A DNA stretch of 64,000 nt from Bacillota bacterium. Lineage in GTDB: Bacteria > Bacillota > Clostridia > Tissierellales > Tissierellaceae. The position numbers and the translations under genes were made by a program. Of the stretch, positions 1-7,913 are shown piece after piece; within the stretch, counting starts at the first letter, position 1, and each line of letters starts with the position of its first letter. The notes under the pieces were generated by a model. It was given only the letters and a program-made list of their open reading frames with translations. It was not told where the DNA came from and did no database searches. The DNA is taken from NCBI GenBank assembly GCA_023388495.1, contig JAEWGC010000037.1:260875-324874 (forward strand), in the 5' to 3' direction.

Positions 1-479
1 TCTGCTTCAAATAATTCCATAATCTTATTATCATATTCCCTAATTTTATTAATCTGTTCTGCCATTTCCTTTTCATATCTTGCCTTTATATCATCCATTT
101 CTTCTTTGATTTTGTCTTTATTGTTTTCTAGATCATTCAATATAGGTATTATATATTCATAGTATTGTATTGCTGCCTCACGATACATACTATTATTTCT
201 CCATGGTATATTTTTTAGATTCTCTAGTGCTACTATTTTTCTTGCTATGGTTGTCCTACTTTCTCGTGAATCTAAAGATTTCTCTAGTTCGTCTAAGTTT
301 TTAAACCCTGGCAGAGGTTCCTTTGCATAATCCCTTAATTTTACCCTATACTGAACCTCACGTATTTCTGCCTCTTTCTTTATTACCTTTGCATTCTCTA
401 TAGATTGCTTTAATGTTTCTGTTAAACCTTGTAATATCTTATCCTCTTCAATATCTTTTAATAATTTCTTAGCTTCCAT
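1..479 (-). CDS. Partial coiled-coil protein of the integrated element (C-terminus outside window)
   Basis: An open frame runs from an ATG at 479 to the left edge without a stop, giving 159 complete codons, so the C-terminus is outside the window. The product is charged and rich in Lys, Glu and Ile, with long predicted helical or coiled-coil stretches near residues 1-50 and 115-159. I recognise no enzymatic motif. Its ATG overlaps the stop of the upstream 66-residue gene (TAATG), so the two are probably translationally coupled. Position next to phage early genes suggests an element-encoded accessory protein, but the function is unknown. Confidence 0.7.
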   Translation of the reverse strand, partial: MEAKKLLKDIEEDKILQGLTETLKQSIENAKVIKKEAEIREVQYRVKLRDYAKEPLPGFKNLDELEKSLDSRESRTTIARKIVALENLKNIPWRNNSMYREAAIQYYEYIIPILNDLENNKDKIKEEMDDIKARYEKEMAEQINKIREYDNKIMELFEA

Positions 480-679
480 TACATAATCCTCCCCGTATAA
501 TTATTAGATCCATTTGCTCCACTTAACCTTCTATGCTTCATTATTAAGTTTCTCATGCATTCTTCAATGTAGAACTTGTTTTGTTGGTAGTAGGCTTTCT
601 TTGCCTCTTCAAACTCTTTAACTCTTTGCTCTGGACTTGACCCACTTTGCCTAAAGAGAACTCTTTTTTTATTTTCCAT
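479..679 (-). CDS. Small hypothetical phage-type protein (66 aa)
   Basis: This is a small basic protein, rich in Lys, Glu, Gln and Arg, with no recognisable domain. A GAGGTG ribosome binding site lies just upstream of its ATG. It sits 6 bp after the OB-like gene and overlaps the next gene by TAATG. The tight packing on one strand from here back to the repressor region supports a single early transcript. The function is unknown. Confidence 0.6.
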   Translation of the reverse strand: MENKKRVLFRQSGSSPEQRVKEFEEAKKAYYQQNKFYIEECMRNLIMKHRRLSGANGSNNYTGRIM

Positions 680-685
680 TGATTA

Positions 686-940
686 TTACACCTCTTTTAA
701 TTCATTGACATATAAGACATTTTCAATAAACTCACTGTCAGCTCTTACCCTTCTATATGCTGTTATGTTCCCATCAATAGTTACTTCTTGCCCTTCTTTT
801 ACTAAGTCAGCTAATTCTATGTTTCTTTTAGTGATAGTACATACTAACTCTTTTTTATCTTCTTCAACTACAAACACACAAGAGTTTTCTCCTTTGAATC
901 TTATTTCTTTTACTTTAGCTTTTACATTAACTTTAATCAT
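686..940 (-). CDS. Small OB-fold-like protein (84 aa)
   Basis: The 84-residue sequence alternates short beta-strand-like segments in a way that resembles an OB-fold nucleic-acid-binding domain. It starts with a strand-rich VNVKAKVKEI segment, has EGQEVTIDGNI in the middle and ends YVNELKEV. That resembles the N-terminal domain of exonuclease VII large subunits or SSB-like proteins. The fold call is by eye only. A GGAG site precedes the ATG, and the gene follows the sigma-factor gene with 1 bp between them. A role in element replication or repair is an inference from context. Confidence 0.55.
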   Translation of the reverse strand: MIKVNVKAKVKEIRFKGENSCVFVVEEDKKELVCTITKRNIELADLVKEGQEVTIDGNITAYRRVRADSEFIENVLYVNELKEV

Positions 941-941
941 C

Positions 942-1709
942 TTATCTACTCCTTTTTTCTAAGAATTTTCTTATCCTATCTTCAATATTTTCTCTCTCTA
1001 AAACGATCCTCTCTACTGATGATATATACTTTCCTCCTTTCACCTTAGGTTGAGAATAGTCTTTACCTTTGATAAAGCTTGTCCTATTATCCAGCTCTTT
1101 TCTAATGTCACCCATAAACCTACTTCTCCTAATTGTTCTTAATCCTTTATCTCTGGCCTGCCTTACTCGTTCAGAGCTTTTATTATACTTAGCTCCTATC
1201 TCTTTTAAGGTATGTTCAGGACAATCTAATCCATAATATAATCTAATGATTTGATATTGAAGTCCATCTAATCCATACTCAAACTCTTTCTTAAACTGTT
1301 CCATAAATACTTTACTTGTAACATCATCTGATACATTAACTTTATCATCTGGTATAGCCTCTAATAAGGTTATATCTTCATCATCTGTTATTGGCTCGTC
1401 TAGTGATATATCATTACTAAATCTATATATGTTTCTAGTAATAGCACTTCTTATATACCATACTGCAACTGTACTAAATGATGCGCCTCTATCTGGTTCA
1501 TACTTATCAATGGCTTTCATTAGTCCTAATGTTCCACTCTGAAATATGTCCTCTAACTCTGTTCTCCCTTCTTTATGGTATTTCCTTGCTACCCATGAAA
1601 CTAACTTAAGGTTATGAAGGATTAACTTTTCTTTAACTTTAGGGTCATCTTTATTCTTTAATAGTTCTATCTGTTCAATTTCATCTAATGGTTTTTCTAA
1701 TTCAATCAT
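942..1709 (-). CDS. Sigma-70 family RNA polymerase sigma factor (element-encoded)
   Basis: This 255-residue protein has a clear sigma region 2 at about residues 27-97, including the FQSGTLGLMKAIDKYEPDRG core and a Trp-containing VWYIRSAI segment. Region 4, with its helix-turn-helix, is at about 148-198 (KEIGAKYNKSSERVRQARDKG). Region 1.1 is absent and the C-terminal 60 residues are basic and unassigned. A strong AAGGGGG site precedes the ATG. Its place beside replication genes suggests it redirects RNA polymerase to element genes outside the window, which is inference. Host sporulation or flagellar sigma factors are the alternative, but the neighbours argue against them. Confidence 0.85.
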   Translation of the reverse strand: MIELEKPLDEIEQIELLKNKDDPKVKEKLILHNLKLVSWVARKYHKEGRTELEDIFQSGTLGLMKAIDKYEPDRGASFSTVAVWYIRSAITRNIYRFSNDISLDEPITDDEDITLLEAIPDDKVNVSDDVTSKVFMEQFKKEFEYGLDGLQYQIIRLYYGLDCPEHTLKEIGAKYNKSSERVRQARDKGLRTIRRSRFMGDIRKELDNRTSFIKGKDYSQPKVKGGKYISSVERIVLERENIEDRIRKFLEKRSR

Positions 1710-2180
1710 TTCAACCCCCTTGATTTATTTGTAAAGACTGGGTGTTTCACCGACCCCTAGGTTTAGCCTATGACCTTACTAGTGGTAACCACACCTTTTG
1801 AAGGGTTCATTTTTAAATACAACCGTTACTCATAAGGGTACTCACTTTATGAGTATCCTTATCTCTATCCCCTATAAATTCTTGTTAATGAAGTGCGCGC
1901 TTCACGTACCCCTTACTAATCAAATAATTATCTAAATCTTCTTCCGATTTAAAATCGGAGCATTCTTGGTCGCTCACTAAATCGGGGGAACGTAAATATT
2001 GATATTATGATATTCCTCAAAATTGAGGGCACCTGTTTATATTATAAAAGGAGAGTAATTGGATATATCATCCATATACTACTAGAAGTTCGAGGTCGCT
2101 TTAAACGACCACGGAATTTATACTCAATAAGAAGCTTGGATGTGGTATCCAAGTATACTTTAGTTTTTTACAAAACATAT
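1710..2180. other. Hairpin-dense non-coding segment in the element
   Basis: I find no convincing gene in these 470 bp; a 61-codon plus-strand frame here lacks a convincing context. There are at least five inverted repeats: 1834-1860 (11-bp arms, one mismatch), about 1890-1903, 1943-1959 (8-bp arms around one base), 2093-2109 (GGTCG/CGACC) and 2135-2153 (7-bp arms). They could belong to a structured leader RNA for the sigma gene, a replication or transfer origin, or a small regulatory RNA. Nothing in the sequence decides between these. Confidence 0.5.
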
Positions 2181-2810
2181 CTATTGAACTAACCTTAAGT
2201 ATCCTGGCCTTTTCTTTTTTACCTTAACAGTTTTACCTGTTGTATCATCAATAAAAAACTCTTGTCCATTGGCTCCTATATGCATAGTATGTGTTTTTAT
2301 ATCATTCATATCTGCCCATTCATTAGCTATTGATGGATGTCCATCAATCTGCCTTAACTTACTTAAAGCTAACATAGATTTTATATTAAAATTTTCAATA
2401 TCTTTATTTGTGTACTCCCATAAAAACATTAAAGGATCTTCTTTTTCTCCTATAGGCACATTAGAGTCTAATGTATTAATGTAATCCCTTGTATAGAAGT
2501 AATCTTTAGTCTGATATTTATCACCATCATAATCTTTAGTTATAGGGAACATTTCCACAAACTCACTAGGTTCTAGTAACCCAACTAATGATTTAATAAT
2601 ACTGATAAGTTGAAAATCCCGTTCAGCCTGTTCTCTTGTTGTATCTTCTCTATCTGAATTTGTAACTACATACTTTACCCCATAAAATACAAGTTTTTGA
2701 ATACACTTTCTTCTATTTACCATATCTGGATTTTCTGTATACTCTTTTAAAATTCTATCCCATGCTTTCAAATAGAGATAATTTTTCACATCATTATTTT
2801 GACTTTTCAT
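2181..2810 (-). CDS. Hypothetical phage-type protein (209 aa)
   Basis: This 209-residue soluble protein is not recognised. It is rich in charged and aromatic residues, with no signal peptide or membrane segment. The last 15 residues are strongly basic (VKVKKKRPGYLRLVQ), which could bind nucleic acid. A GGTGATT ribosome binding site precedes the ATG. It lies directly downstream of the DnaB helicase gene in the same orientation, 16 bp apart, so a replication-related role is plausible but unproven. Confidence 0.6.
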   Translation of the reverse strand: MKSQNNDVKNYLYLKAWDRILKEYTENPDMVNRRKCIQKLVFYGVKYVVTNSDREDTTREQAERDFQLISIIKSLVGLLEPSEFVEMFPITKDYDGDKYQTKDYFYTRDYINTLDSNVPIGEKEDPLMFLWEYTNKDIENFNIKSMLALSKLRQIDGHPSIANEWADMNDIKTHTMHIGANGQEFFIDDTTGKTVKVKKKRPGYLRLVQ

Positions 2811-2826
2811 GCTAAATCACCTTTCC

Positions 2827-4134
2827 TTATAATCTTTTATCTATTTCAATAAATCTCATCATTGATGGTGCTTTTATAACATCTATAGTTCCCACTGGAC
2901 CATTTCTTTGTTTTTCTATTATTAATTGGCTAAGTTTTTGATTCTGTTCTTCCAAAAGCTCAAAGAATGTATGATGGTATATCCCATTTTTAATTAGATT
3001 ATCTATGTCCTTTTCGTTAGGTTCATGTAAGAATATAATGTTATCTGAGTCTTGCTCTATGGCTCCTGATTCTCTTAAATCCGCCATAGTAGGCCTATTT
3101 CCTTCCGCATTCCTGTTTAGCTGAGATAAGATTACTATAGGTATCTTAAATTCCAATGTCATAAGCTTTAATTCTCTTGTTATTGTTGCAACCTCTTGCT
3201 CTCTGCTGTAATGTTTTTCTGACGATCTTAGGAGTTGAAGATAGTCTATAATTACTAAGTCAGGTTTATGTTTTCTTAATTTAGTTCTTATATGTTGTAT
3301 GGTTCTGCTAGTTTTATCTAGTAAAAAGTTATCTATTGAATTTTCATTTGCTGTTTGAAAGACATTTGACCATTCTGTATCACTTTCAATATTGCCTGTC
3401 CTAAGTTTTGATAGATTTACTTTTGCATTAGATGATATGATCCTTTCGCATAGTTGAGTTACTGACATTTCCAATGATGTGTACATTACTCTTCTTTTCT
3501 TCTTTGCTATATTCTGAGCTATCTGCATACCTAGGATTGTTTTTCCTACCCCTGGTCTTGCTCCTACGGTAGTTAATTCCTCTTGATGCAATCCGGCGGT
3601 AGCTTCATCAAACTTAGGTATTCCTATATAAAATGATGTGTCTCCTCTGCTCTCATATCTCTTTTGCAGTAACTCTATTGTTTCTAGCATGGCTTGTCCT
3701 AGTGTAACTACCTCATCATCTATGGTGTCTTCTAGTTCTTCTATTTCTCTCATGGCATTATTTTTTATAGTATCCATATCTACTGTAGTGTCCTTTGCCA
3801 TCTGCATAATCTTATTAGCTTTGTTTATTAATTTCCTTCGATTTGATTTATCTTTTAGGACCTTTATGTTACTTTCTACGTTTGCTGTACTGGCAATGAT
3901 GTTTGTCATATTCGCTATAGTTGATACTGGAATACTTGTCCTCTTATGAAGTGTAAATAAATCTATGTCTTGTTTGGCAACTGTTAAATCATGCATTGCC
4001 TTTATTATTTTTCTATTGGTAGTATCTAGGAAATCATCTTCTTTTAGTCTTGGAAGTAAATCTATGGCTGATTTATCTATTATTAAACTTCCTATTATCT
4101 GCATTTCTAATATCAAATCATCATTTGAAATCAT
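2827..4134 (-). CDS. Replicative DNA helicase, DnaB family
   Basis: The protein unwinds DNA at the replication fork. Its 435 residues match the DnaB family length. The N-terminal domain is at about 1-100, Walker A (GARPGVGKT) at 191-199, Walker B (VIIDYLQLL) at about 294-302, and a later SQLNR/RESGAIEQDSD region is typical of RecA-like DnaB domains. The start overlaps the stop of the replication-initiator gene by 4 bp (ATGA), the classic phage arrangement of initiator then helicase. A separate chromosomal dnaB is expected elsewhere; this copy belongs to the element. Confidence 0.93.
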   Translation of the reverse strand: MISNDDLILEMQIIGSLIIDKSAIDLLPRLKEDDFLDTTNRKIIKAMHDLTVAKQDIDLFTLHKRTSIPVSTIANMTNIIASTANVESNIKVLKDKSNRRKLINKANKIMQMAKDTTVDMDTIKNNAMREIEELEDTIDDEVVTLGQAMLETIELLQKRYESRGDTSFYIGIPKFDEATAGLHQEELTTVGARPGVGKTILGMQIAQNIAKKKRRVMYTSLEMSVTQLCERIISSNAKVNLSKLRTGNIESDTEWSNVFQTANENSIDNFLLDKTSRTIQHIRTKLRKHKPDLVIIDYLQLLRSSEKHYSREQEVATITRELKLMTLEFKIPIVILSQLNRNAEGNRPTMADLRESGAIEQDSDNIIFLHEPNEKDIDNLIKNGIYHHTFFELLEEQNQKLSQLIIEKQRNGPVGTIDVIKAPSMMRFIEIDKRL

Positions 4135-4874
4135 AACCTCTTGTCACTTCCTCTCCAATTTGACCCTTGCAAACTTTCCTCTGTTTCTTTAATTGAGTTC
4201 TTCTCATTTAGATAACCTTCAAACTTATTTCCAAATAGCGTTTCAGGTCTAAGGTATTTTTCCCATTCTGTACCTTTCCAAGTTGCAATTTTGTTGTCTA
4301 TCACCTTTTTAAAATCATCTAAAGTAAAACCTTCTTTTAGTCTTCCATCAATTAAAGATTGTGTCTTTTTTGTAGTTGCCTTATAGTTTTTATTTGCTTT
4401 TATATTTAGATAATCAACTATAGATATATATATTTCTTTATTATTTTCTTTTTTCTTTATTTGGGGAGCTAATTCGCTACCTGTTGCGGTAACTAATTCG
4501 CTACCTGTATGGGTATCTTTTTTATTGGGTGGTAACTTATTAGTTACCTCACTACTATTTAGCCACCCCTTATAATTTTTATTGAGTGATAATACTCTTG
4601 ATTTATTAAAGGTTGCTTCTACAACTACATCAATTATTTTTCTTTCAATTAATACATTCAACTCTCTTTGTATTTGTTTTTTATGGATATTAGTAGCATT
4701 TGCAATAAAGGTAATCGATATTTCATGGTCCTTTCGTTGATAACCATATGTCTGCCTTAAAACTACATCAATAATTCTTCTTTGAGTACCATTCAAATCA
4801 GTAGATGCTAATGCTTCTAATATTTCATTAGCTATTCTTGTATATCCATTTTCCAACTGTACACTGCTAGTCAT
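4131..4874 (-). CDS. Phage replication initiator, O-protein-like (winged helix)
   Basis: The N-terminal ~110 residues form a winged-helix region of the phage replication protein O type (ILEALASTDLNGTQRRIIDVV, then TYGYQRKDHEISITFIANAT). This family binds origin DNA and recruits the helicase. A low-complexity linker at about 115-150 is followed by a conserved-looking C-terminal region at about 150-225 that may contact DnaB. The DNA for the linker contains two 16-bp direct repeats and a palindrome, which could be the origin itself. The gene overlaps both neighbours by 4 bp, indicating translational coupling. Confidence 0.8.
   Translation of the reverse strand: MTSSVQLENGYTRIANEILEALASTDLNGTQRRIIDVVLRQTYGYQRKDHEISITFIANATNIHKKQIQRELNVLIERKIIDVVVEATFNKSRVLSLNKNYKGWLNSSEVTNKLPPNKKDTHTGSELVTATGSELAPQIKKKENNKEIYISIVDYLNIKANKNYKATTKKTQSLIDGRLKEGFTLDDFKKVIDNKIATWKGTEWEKYLRPETLFGNKFEGYLNEKNSIKETEESLQGSNWRGSDKRL
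4469..4548. repeat. Iteron-like repeats inside the replication initiator gene (candidate origin)
   Basis: The 16-bp sequence CTAATTCGCTACCTGT occurs exactly at 4469-4484 and again at 4493-4508, 24 bp start to start. A further inverted repeat (GGTAACT/AGTTACC) lies at 4531-4548. These sit in the linker-coding part of the initiator gene, the position where lambdoid phages keep their origin inside gene O. The repeats are seen directly; the origin function is an inference. Confidence 0.5.
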
Positions 4875-5089
4875 CTTCCTCTTCCTTTATATTTTTTGTA
4901 GGACCTTCTTTTTATAAGTGCAAGAGCTTTATAGTGGATGTCTTTATTCTTGCTAATAGCTTCATTTAATGTTATTTTTTCATCATATGAAGTTCTATCA
5001 GGATACATATAATAATTTGCAACTCTATTAATCATAGCAAGTTCACAAGATGTCTTTAAATTTTCTTCACTTAAAACAATCTCATCCAT
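4871..5089 (-). CDS. Small hypothetical protein (72 aa)
   Basis: This is a 72-residue soluble protein with a basic C-terminus (RRSYKKYKGRGR) and no recognised domain. A GGAGGTTACTTT site gives a well-spaced ribosome binding site before the ATG. Its stop overlaps the initiator gene start by 4 bp. The function is unknown. Its place in the early operon suggests an element-specific role in replication or its control. Confidence 0.6.
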   Translation of the reverse strand: MDEIVLSEENLKTSCELAMINRVANYYMYPDRTSYDEKITLNEAISKNKDIHYKALALIKRRSYKKYKGRGR

Positions 5090-5101
5090 AAAGTAACCTC
5101 C

Positions 5102-5293
5102 TTACAATTCCCTACCCTCTAAGGTTGCCTTATTTAACCATTCTTCAAACAGCCTTGCATTAATTTTAGTTGTTTCTCCAATTTTTATTACTGGTATATC
5201 TTCTTGACTTCTCACCATTGCATAAAGCTTGTCTCTTCCTATGTTAAAATGCTTAGATGCTTCTACTATTGACATTAAATATTTATTGTTCAT
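5102..5293 (-). CDS. Excisionase/AlpA-like helix-turn-helix protein
   Basis: This 63-residue protein matches the winged-helix excisionase pattern found in Tn916-like Xis and AlpA proteins: SIVEASKHFNIGRDKLYAMV recognition helix region, then VIKIGETTKINARLFEEWL. Such proteins bind the attachment region and direct the integrase toward excision, or act as transcription factors. An integrase gene is present 1.4 kb away. It overlaps the upstream gene by 11 bp. Whether it is Xis or a regulator cannot be settled from sequence alone. Confidence 0.75.
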   Translation of the reverse strand: MNNKYLMSIVEASKHFNIGRDKLYAMVRSQEDIPVIKIGETTKINARLFEEWLNKATLEGREL

Positions 5294-5447
5294 GATCCTT
5301 CCCCCTCGCCTTATCCTTTTCTATTATTTGATTAATAGCTTCAAATGGTGTCAAATCTTGTATGCCATATTCATTCATTCTTTCTAATCTTTCTTCCATC
5401 TTCTTTTTCTTCTTATTAGCTCTATACTTTTTTCTTTTATTAGACAT
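5283..5447 (-). CDS. Small lysine/arginine-rich protein (54 aa)
   Basis: The frame is open from 5501, but the best start is the ATG at 5447, preceded by AGAAAGGATTATTTTCT; the first 18 codons upstream lack a good ribosome binding site. The product begins with a highly basic stretch (MSNKRKKYRANKKKKK) and then a short acidic helix. It could bind nucleic acid, but I do not recognise it. It overlaps the Xis-like gene by 11 bp. Confidence 0.5.
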   Translation of the reverse strand: MSNKRKKYRANKKKKKMEERLERMNEYGIQDLTPFEAINQIIEKDKARGKDHEQ

Positions 5448-5519
5448 AGAAAATAATCCTTTCTCTAGATCTTCGGTCATCCTATACCTAGGTGACAACA
5501 AAGAATCTTTTTTAACTAT

Positions 5520-5738
5520 TTAGTTATCACTCATAAAATATCTTACTTCTTCGGATAATTTAATTGTTTCCCACCCTAAATACTTTCTTAATATGTTCAT
5601 GGCTTCAATAATTGCCTTTACTTCTTCATACATAGGATTATCTGATAGTTTCTTATATTTACCCTCTCTCTGATACTCCATAAATTCATCAAGATAAACA
5701 TCATAAAAACTAACAATTGAATTATAAACATGATCCAT
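5520..5738 (-). CDS. Small hypothetical protein (72 aa)
   Basis: This is a 72-residue acidic, helical, soluble protein with no recognised domain. It lies 3 bp after the stop of the Cro-like repressor gene and reads in the same direction, so it is probably the second gene of the early transcript. The function is unknown; proteins at this position are often antirepressors or replication accessory factors, but no motif supports either here. Confidence 0.55.
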   Translation of the reverse strand: MDHVYNSIVSFYDVYLDEFMEYQREGKYKKLSDNPMYEEVKAIIEAMNILRKYLGWETIKLSEEVRYFMSDN

Positions 5739-5741
5739 TTT

Positions 5742-5945
5742 TTACGCCTCCCATTCACCACTATAAAATAATTCATCCACTGAAGAATCTAATATTTTTG
5801 AAATTTTTTTCATATTTTCATAGCTAGGTCTAATCTTATTTCTTTCATAATTTGAAATTGTCTGATTTGTTACTCCTACCATAGAGGCTAGTTCTTTTTG
5901 TGAGTATCCTCTTTCTATTCTTCTAAATTTAAGATTTAGATTCAA
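5742..5945 (-). CDS. Cro-like XRE-family HTH repressor (67 aa, TTG start)
   Basis: The product is essentially one XRE/Cro-type helix-turn-helix domain (RGYSQKELASMVGVTNQTISNYE, then a third helix). The frame opens at an ATG at 5969, but codons 4-6 are GGA GGG GGG. They form the ribosome binding site for a TTG at 5945, so the TTG is the true start. A perfect-spacing sigma-A promoter and an inverted repeat lie just upstream. It is the first gene of the early operon and is divergent from the larger repressor, as in a lambda-like CI/Cro switch. Confidence 0.85.
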   Translation of the reverse strand: MNLNLKFRRIERGYSQKELASMVGVTNQTISNYERNKIRPSYENMKKISKILDSSVDELFYSGEWEA

Positions 5946-5964
5946 TTTGTTCCCCCCTCCTTTC

Positions 5965-6066
5965 GACATTTATAATGTCTTTCATTTTTATTATAGCCCT
6001 TTTAAATGTCGTTGTCAAATGTTTATTTTTAAAAACTTGCATTTTAAATGTCGCTTATGATATAAT
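5965..6066. promoter_or_regulatory. Divergent promoters and operators of the repressor pair
   Basis: The minus-strand promoter has TTGACA at 6018-6013 and TATAAT at 5995-5990 with a 17-bp spacer, driving the Cro-like gene. The plus-strand promoter has TTGCAT at 6037-6042 and TATAAT at 6061-6066 with an 18-bp spacer, driving the larger repressor. The motif TTTAAATGTCG occurs at about 5999-6009 and 6043-6053, each inside a promoter spacer. The inverted repeat GACAT-5 bp-ATGTC lies at 5965-5979, near the minus-strand start site. This layout fits operators bound by one or both repressors. Confidence 0.75.
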
Positions 6067-6088
6067 TTTTAAAAAGGAGGGATTTATA

Positions 6089-6676
6089 TTGAATGAAAGT
6101 GATATTATAAATTTAGGATATGTAATAAAAGAACTAAGAAAAGAAAAAAATATGACACAAGTTGAGTTAGGAAACGCTATTGGTAAAACTGAGAGTACAA
6201 TAAGAAAATATGAAGCAAATATAATCGAACCGCCATTAAGTGTACTTTATAGCATTACAAAAGCCCTAGGAGTATCATTGAGAATGTTTATTTCATTAAT
6301 TGAATTCAATGATACTGAGGATAAGTATATTATGTTAGACAGGCTTAAAGATTCTCAAAATAATTCTTTAAAAAGAGATGGTTTAGAGAGTTTAGCTCAA
6401 ATTTATTTTTCTCTGGGCCAGTTTAGTGTAGAGCATGAGACCCTTAGGGCCGTATATGAAAATAAAAGTTTTAGCCAGTTTTTAATATGGCTATATCAAT
6501 CAGAAGCTAATAAGCTAGCTGATAGATATTCAAAAACACTAGGCCTTCAACTCCCCATAACACCACTGAGTGAATTTTTTGATATAATATCAAATTTAGA
6601 ATTAGAAGATTATATTGGAGCTATTGCTATGAATGCAATACAAGAGTATAAGAATAGACAAGAGGATAGAAAGTAA
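6089..6676 (+). CDS. CI-like XRE-family repressor (195 aa, TTG start)
   Basis: The N-terminal ~60 residues are an XRE-type helix-turn-helix (KELRKEKNMTQVELGNAIGK, TESTIRKYE). The remainder is a helical C-terminal domain with no S24-type Ser-Lys peptidase motif that I can see, so RecA-stimulated self-cleavage is unlikely. The frame is open from 5975, but GGAGGG at 6076-6081 with 7-bp spacing selects the TTG at 6089. The upstream segment overlaps the promoter and would encode an unlikely hydrophobic leader. It is divergent from the Cro-like gene and 12 bp upstream of the integrase, so it probably maintains the integrated state. Confidence 0.82.
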   Translation: MNESDIINLGYVIKELRKEKNMTQVELGNAIGKTESTIRKYEANIIEPPLSVLYSITKALGVSLRMFISLIEFNDTEDKYIMLDRLKDSQNNSLKRDGLESLAQIYFSLGQFSVEHETLRAVYENKSFSQFLIWLYQSEANKLADRYSKTLGLQLPITPLSEFFDIISNLELEDYIGAIAMNAIQEYKNRQEDRK

Positions 6677-6688
6677 GGGTGAAATCTA

Positions 6689-7858
6689 ATGGCTAGACAA
6701 CCTAAAACCAATACAAGCATTGGAGGATATGATTATTTTAGAACCAGACTAACTATAGGTTATGATAGCAAGGGTAAGCCTATTGTTAAGCAATTCTATG
6801 GCAAGACTAAAGGAGAAGCGGAGAATAAGAAAAAAGAGTACATTAAAGCTATAGAAAGTGGTATAAATCCTGATTTAGCTTCCCAAACATTAGAGAAGGC
6901 TTTATTAGATTGGCTCTGGAACATAGAAAGGTATTCAGGTAACAAATCATCAACCTTTGAAAGATATGAATCAATAAGTAGGAACTATATTAAAGATAGT
7001 TCTCTAGGCCGATTGGTAGTTTCTGATATAAAAAAATTACCTATACAAAAGTATTACAATGAATTACTGGATAAAGGAAAGACATACTCCATTATTGAAA
7101 ACATAAATAAACTCCTTAATAAGTTCTTTAGATATGCTGTTAGTGAAGGTTATGTTTTGAAGAATCCAATATCTGGGCTTAAACTTCCTAAGGATAATGA
7201 AGAAGATATCGATGAGGACTTTAACTCAATAGAAACTTTTACTGATGAAGAAATTAATAAGATATTAAAGCCATTAGGTAATGTAAAACTAAGATATATA
7301 ATTATGTTTGCAGTCCTAACCGGCTGTAGGATGGGTGAGATTTTAGCTTTAGAAAAGGATGATATAATAGATGGTGTTGTAAGAGTAAATAAATCTGTAA
7401 GGAATGTAAAGGTATTTGATGATGAAGATAAATCCTACTGGACTAAAAAACTAACTACTCCGAAGACTAAAAGCTCCAATAGAGAAGTACCTCTTCCAAA
7501 AGTATTACAAAAAGAATTGAAGAAGTTAGATATCCTAGTTAAAGAAGAAAGATTAAAACTTGGTGAAGCATATACTGAGAATGACCTTCTATTCCCTTCA
7601 CTAACTGGTGTCTATATGGATGCAAAGAACTTAAGAAGGTCCTGGGAAAGAGCTCTAAAATCTGCTAATGTTCCTTATAAGAAGTTTCATTCACTTAGAC
7701 ATACCTATGCAACTAAGTTAATTGAAAATGGCACATCTATATTAACTGTAAGTAGATTACTAGGACATAGTAGTCTTGAAACAACGCAAATATATACTCA
7801 TGTATTAAAAGATACTAAAGCCAAAGAAGTAGAATGTTTAAATAAAATGTTTAGTTAA
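6689..7858 (+). CDS. Tyrosine recombinase/integrase (389 aa)
   Basis: This site-specific integrase has the domain order of Tn916/phage-type enzymes: an N-terminal arm-binding region (about 1-65), a SAM-like core-binding domain (about 70-160) and a catalytic domain (about 185-375). The catalytic set is visible: Arg214 (TGCRMGE), probable Lys259, His334-x-x-Arg337 (HSLRHTY), His360 (LGHSS) and nucleophile Tyr369. An AAGGGTGAAATC site precedes the ATG. It is the last element gene on this side, so an attachment site should lie to its right. Confidence 0.95.
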   Translation: MARQPKTNTSIGGYDYFRTRLTIGYDSKGKPIVKQFYGKTKGEAENKKKEYIKAIESGINPDLASQTLEKALLDWLWNIERYSGNKSSTFERYESISRNYIKDSSLGRLVVSDIKKLPIQKYYNELLDKGKTYSIIENINKLLNKFFRYAVSEGYVLKNPISGLKLPKDNEEDIDEDFNSIETFTDEEINKILKPLGNVKLRYIIMFAVLTGCRMGEILALEKDDIIDGVVRVNKSVRNVKVFDDEDKSYWTKKLTTPKTKSSNREVPLPKVLQKELKKLDILVKEERLKLGEAYTENDLLFPSLTGVYMDAKNLRRSWERALKSANVPYKKFHSLRHTYATKLIENGTSILTVSRLLGHSSLETTQIYTHVLKDTKAKEVECLNKMFS

Positions 7859-7878
7859 TTAAAATTCTTATAAAATAA

Positions 7879-7913
7879 AAAAGGTCCTTATCTATTTAAG
7901 ATAGGGGCCTTTT
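7879..7913. terminator. Bidirectional terminator after integrase
   Basis: A 15-bp stem (two G-U pairs) with a 5-nt loop, flanked by A- and T-runs, separates the convergent integrase and toxin-like genes. It overlaps the stop codon of the toxin-like gene. Confidence 0.8.

Noticed and set aside
2007..2192. A 61-codon plus-strand frame in the structured element region
   Set aside because: No convincing ribosome binding site or homology; the DNA is dominated by hairpins.
5975..6088. Longer N-terminus for the larger phage repressor, starting at an ATG at 5975
   Set aside because: It overlaps the promoter and operators, has no ribosome binding site, and a perfect one precedes the TTG at 6089.
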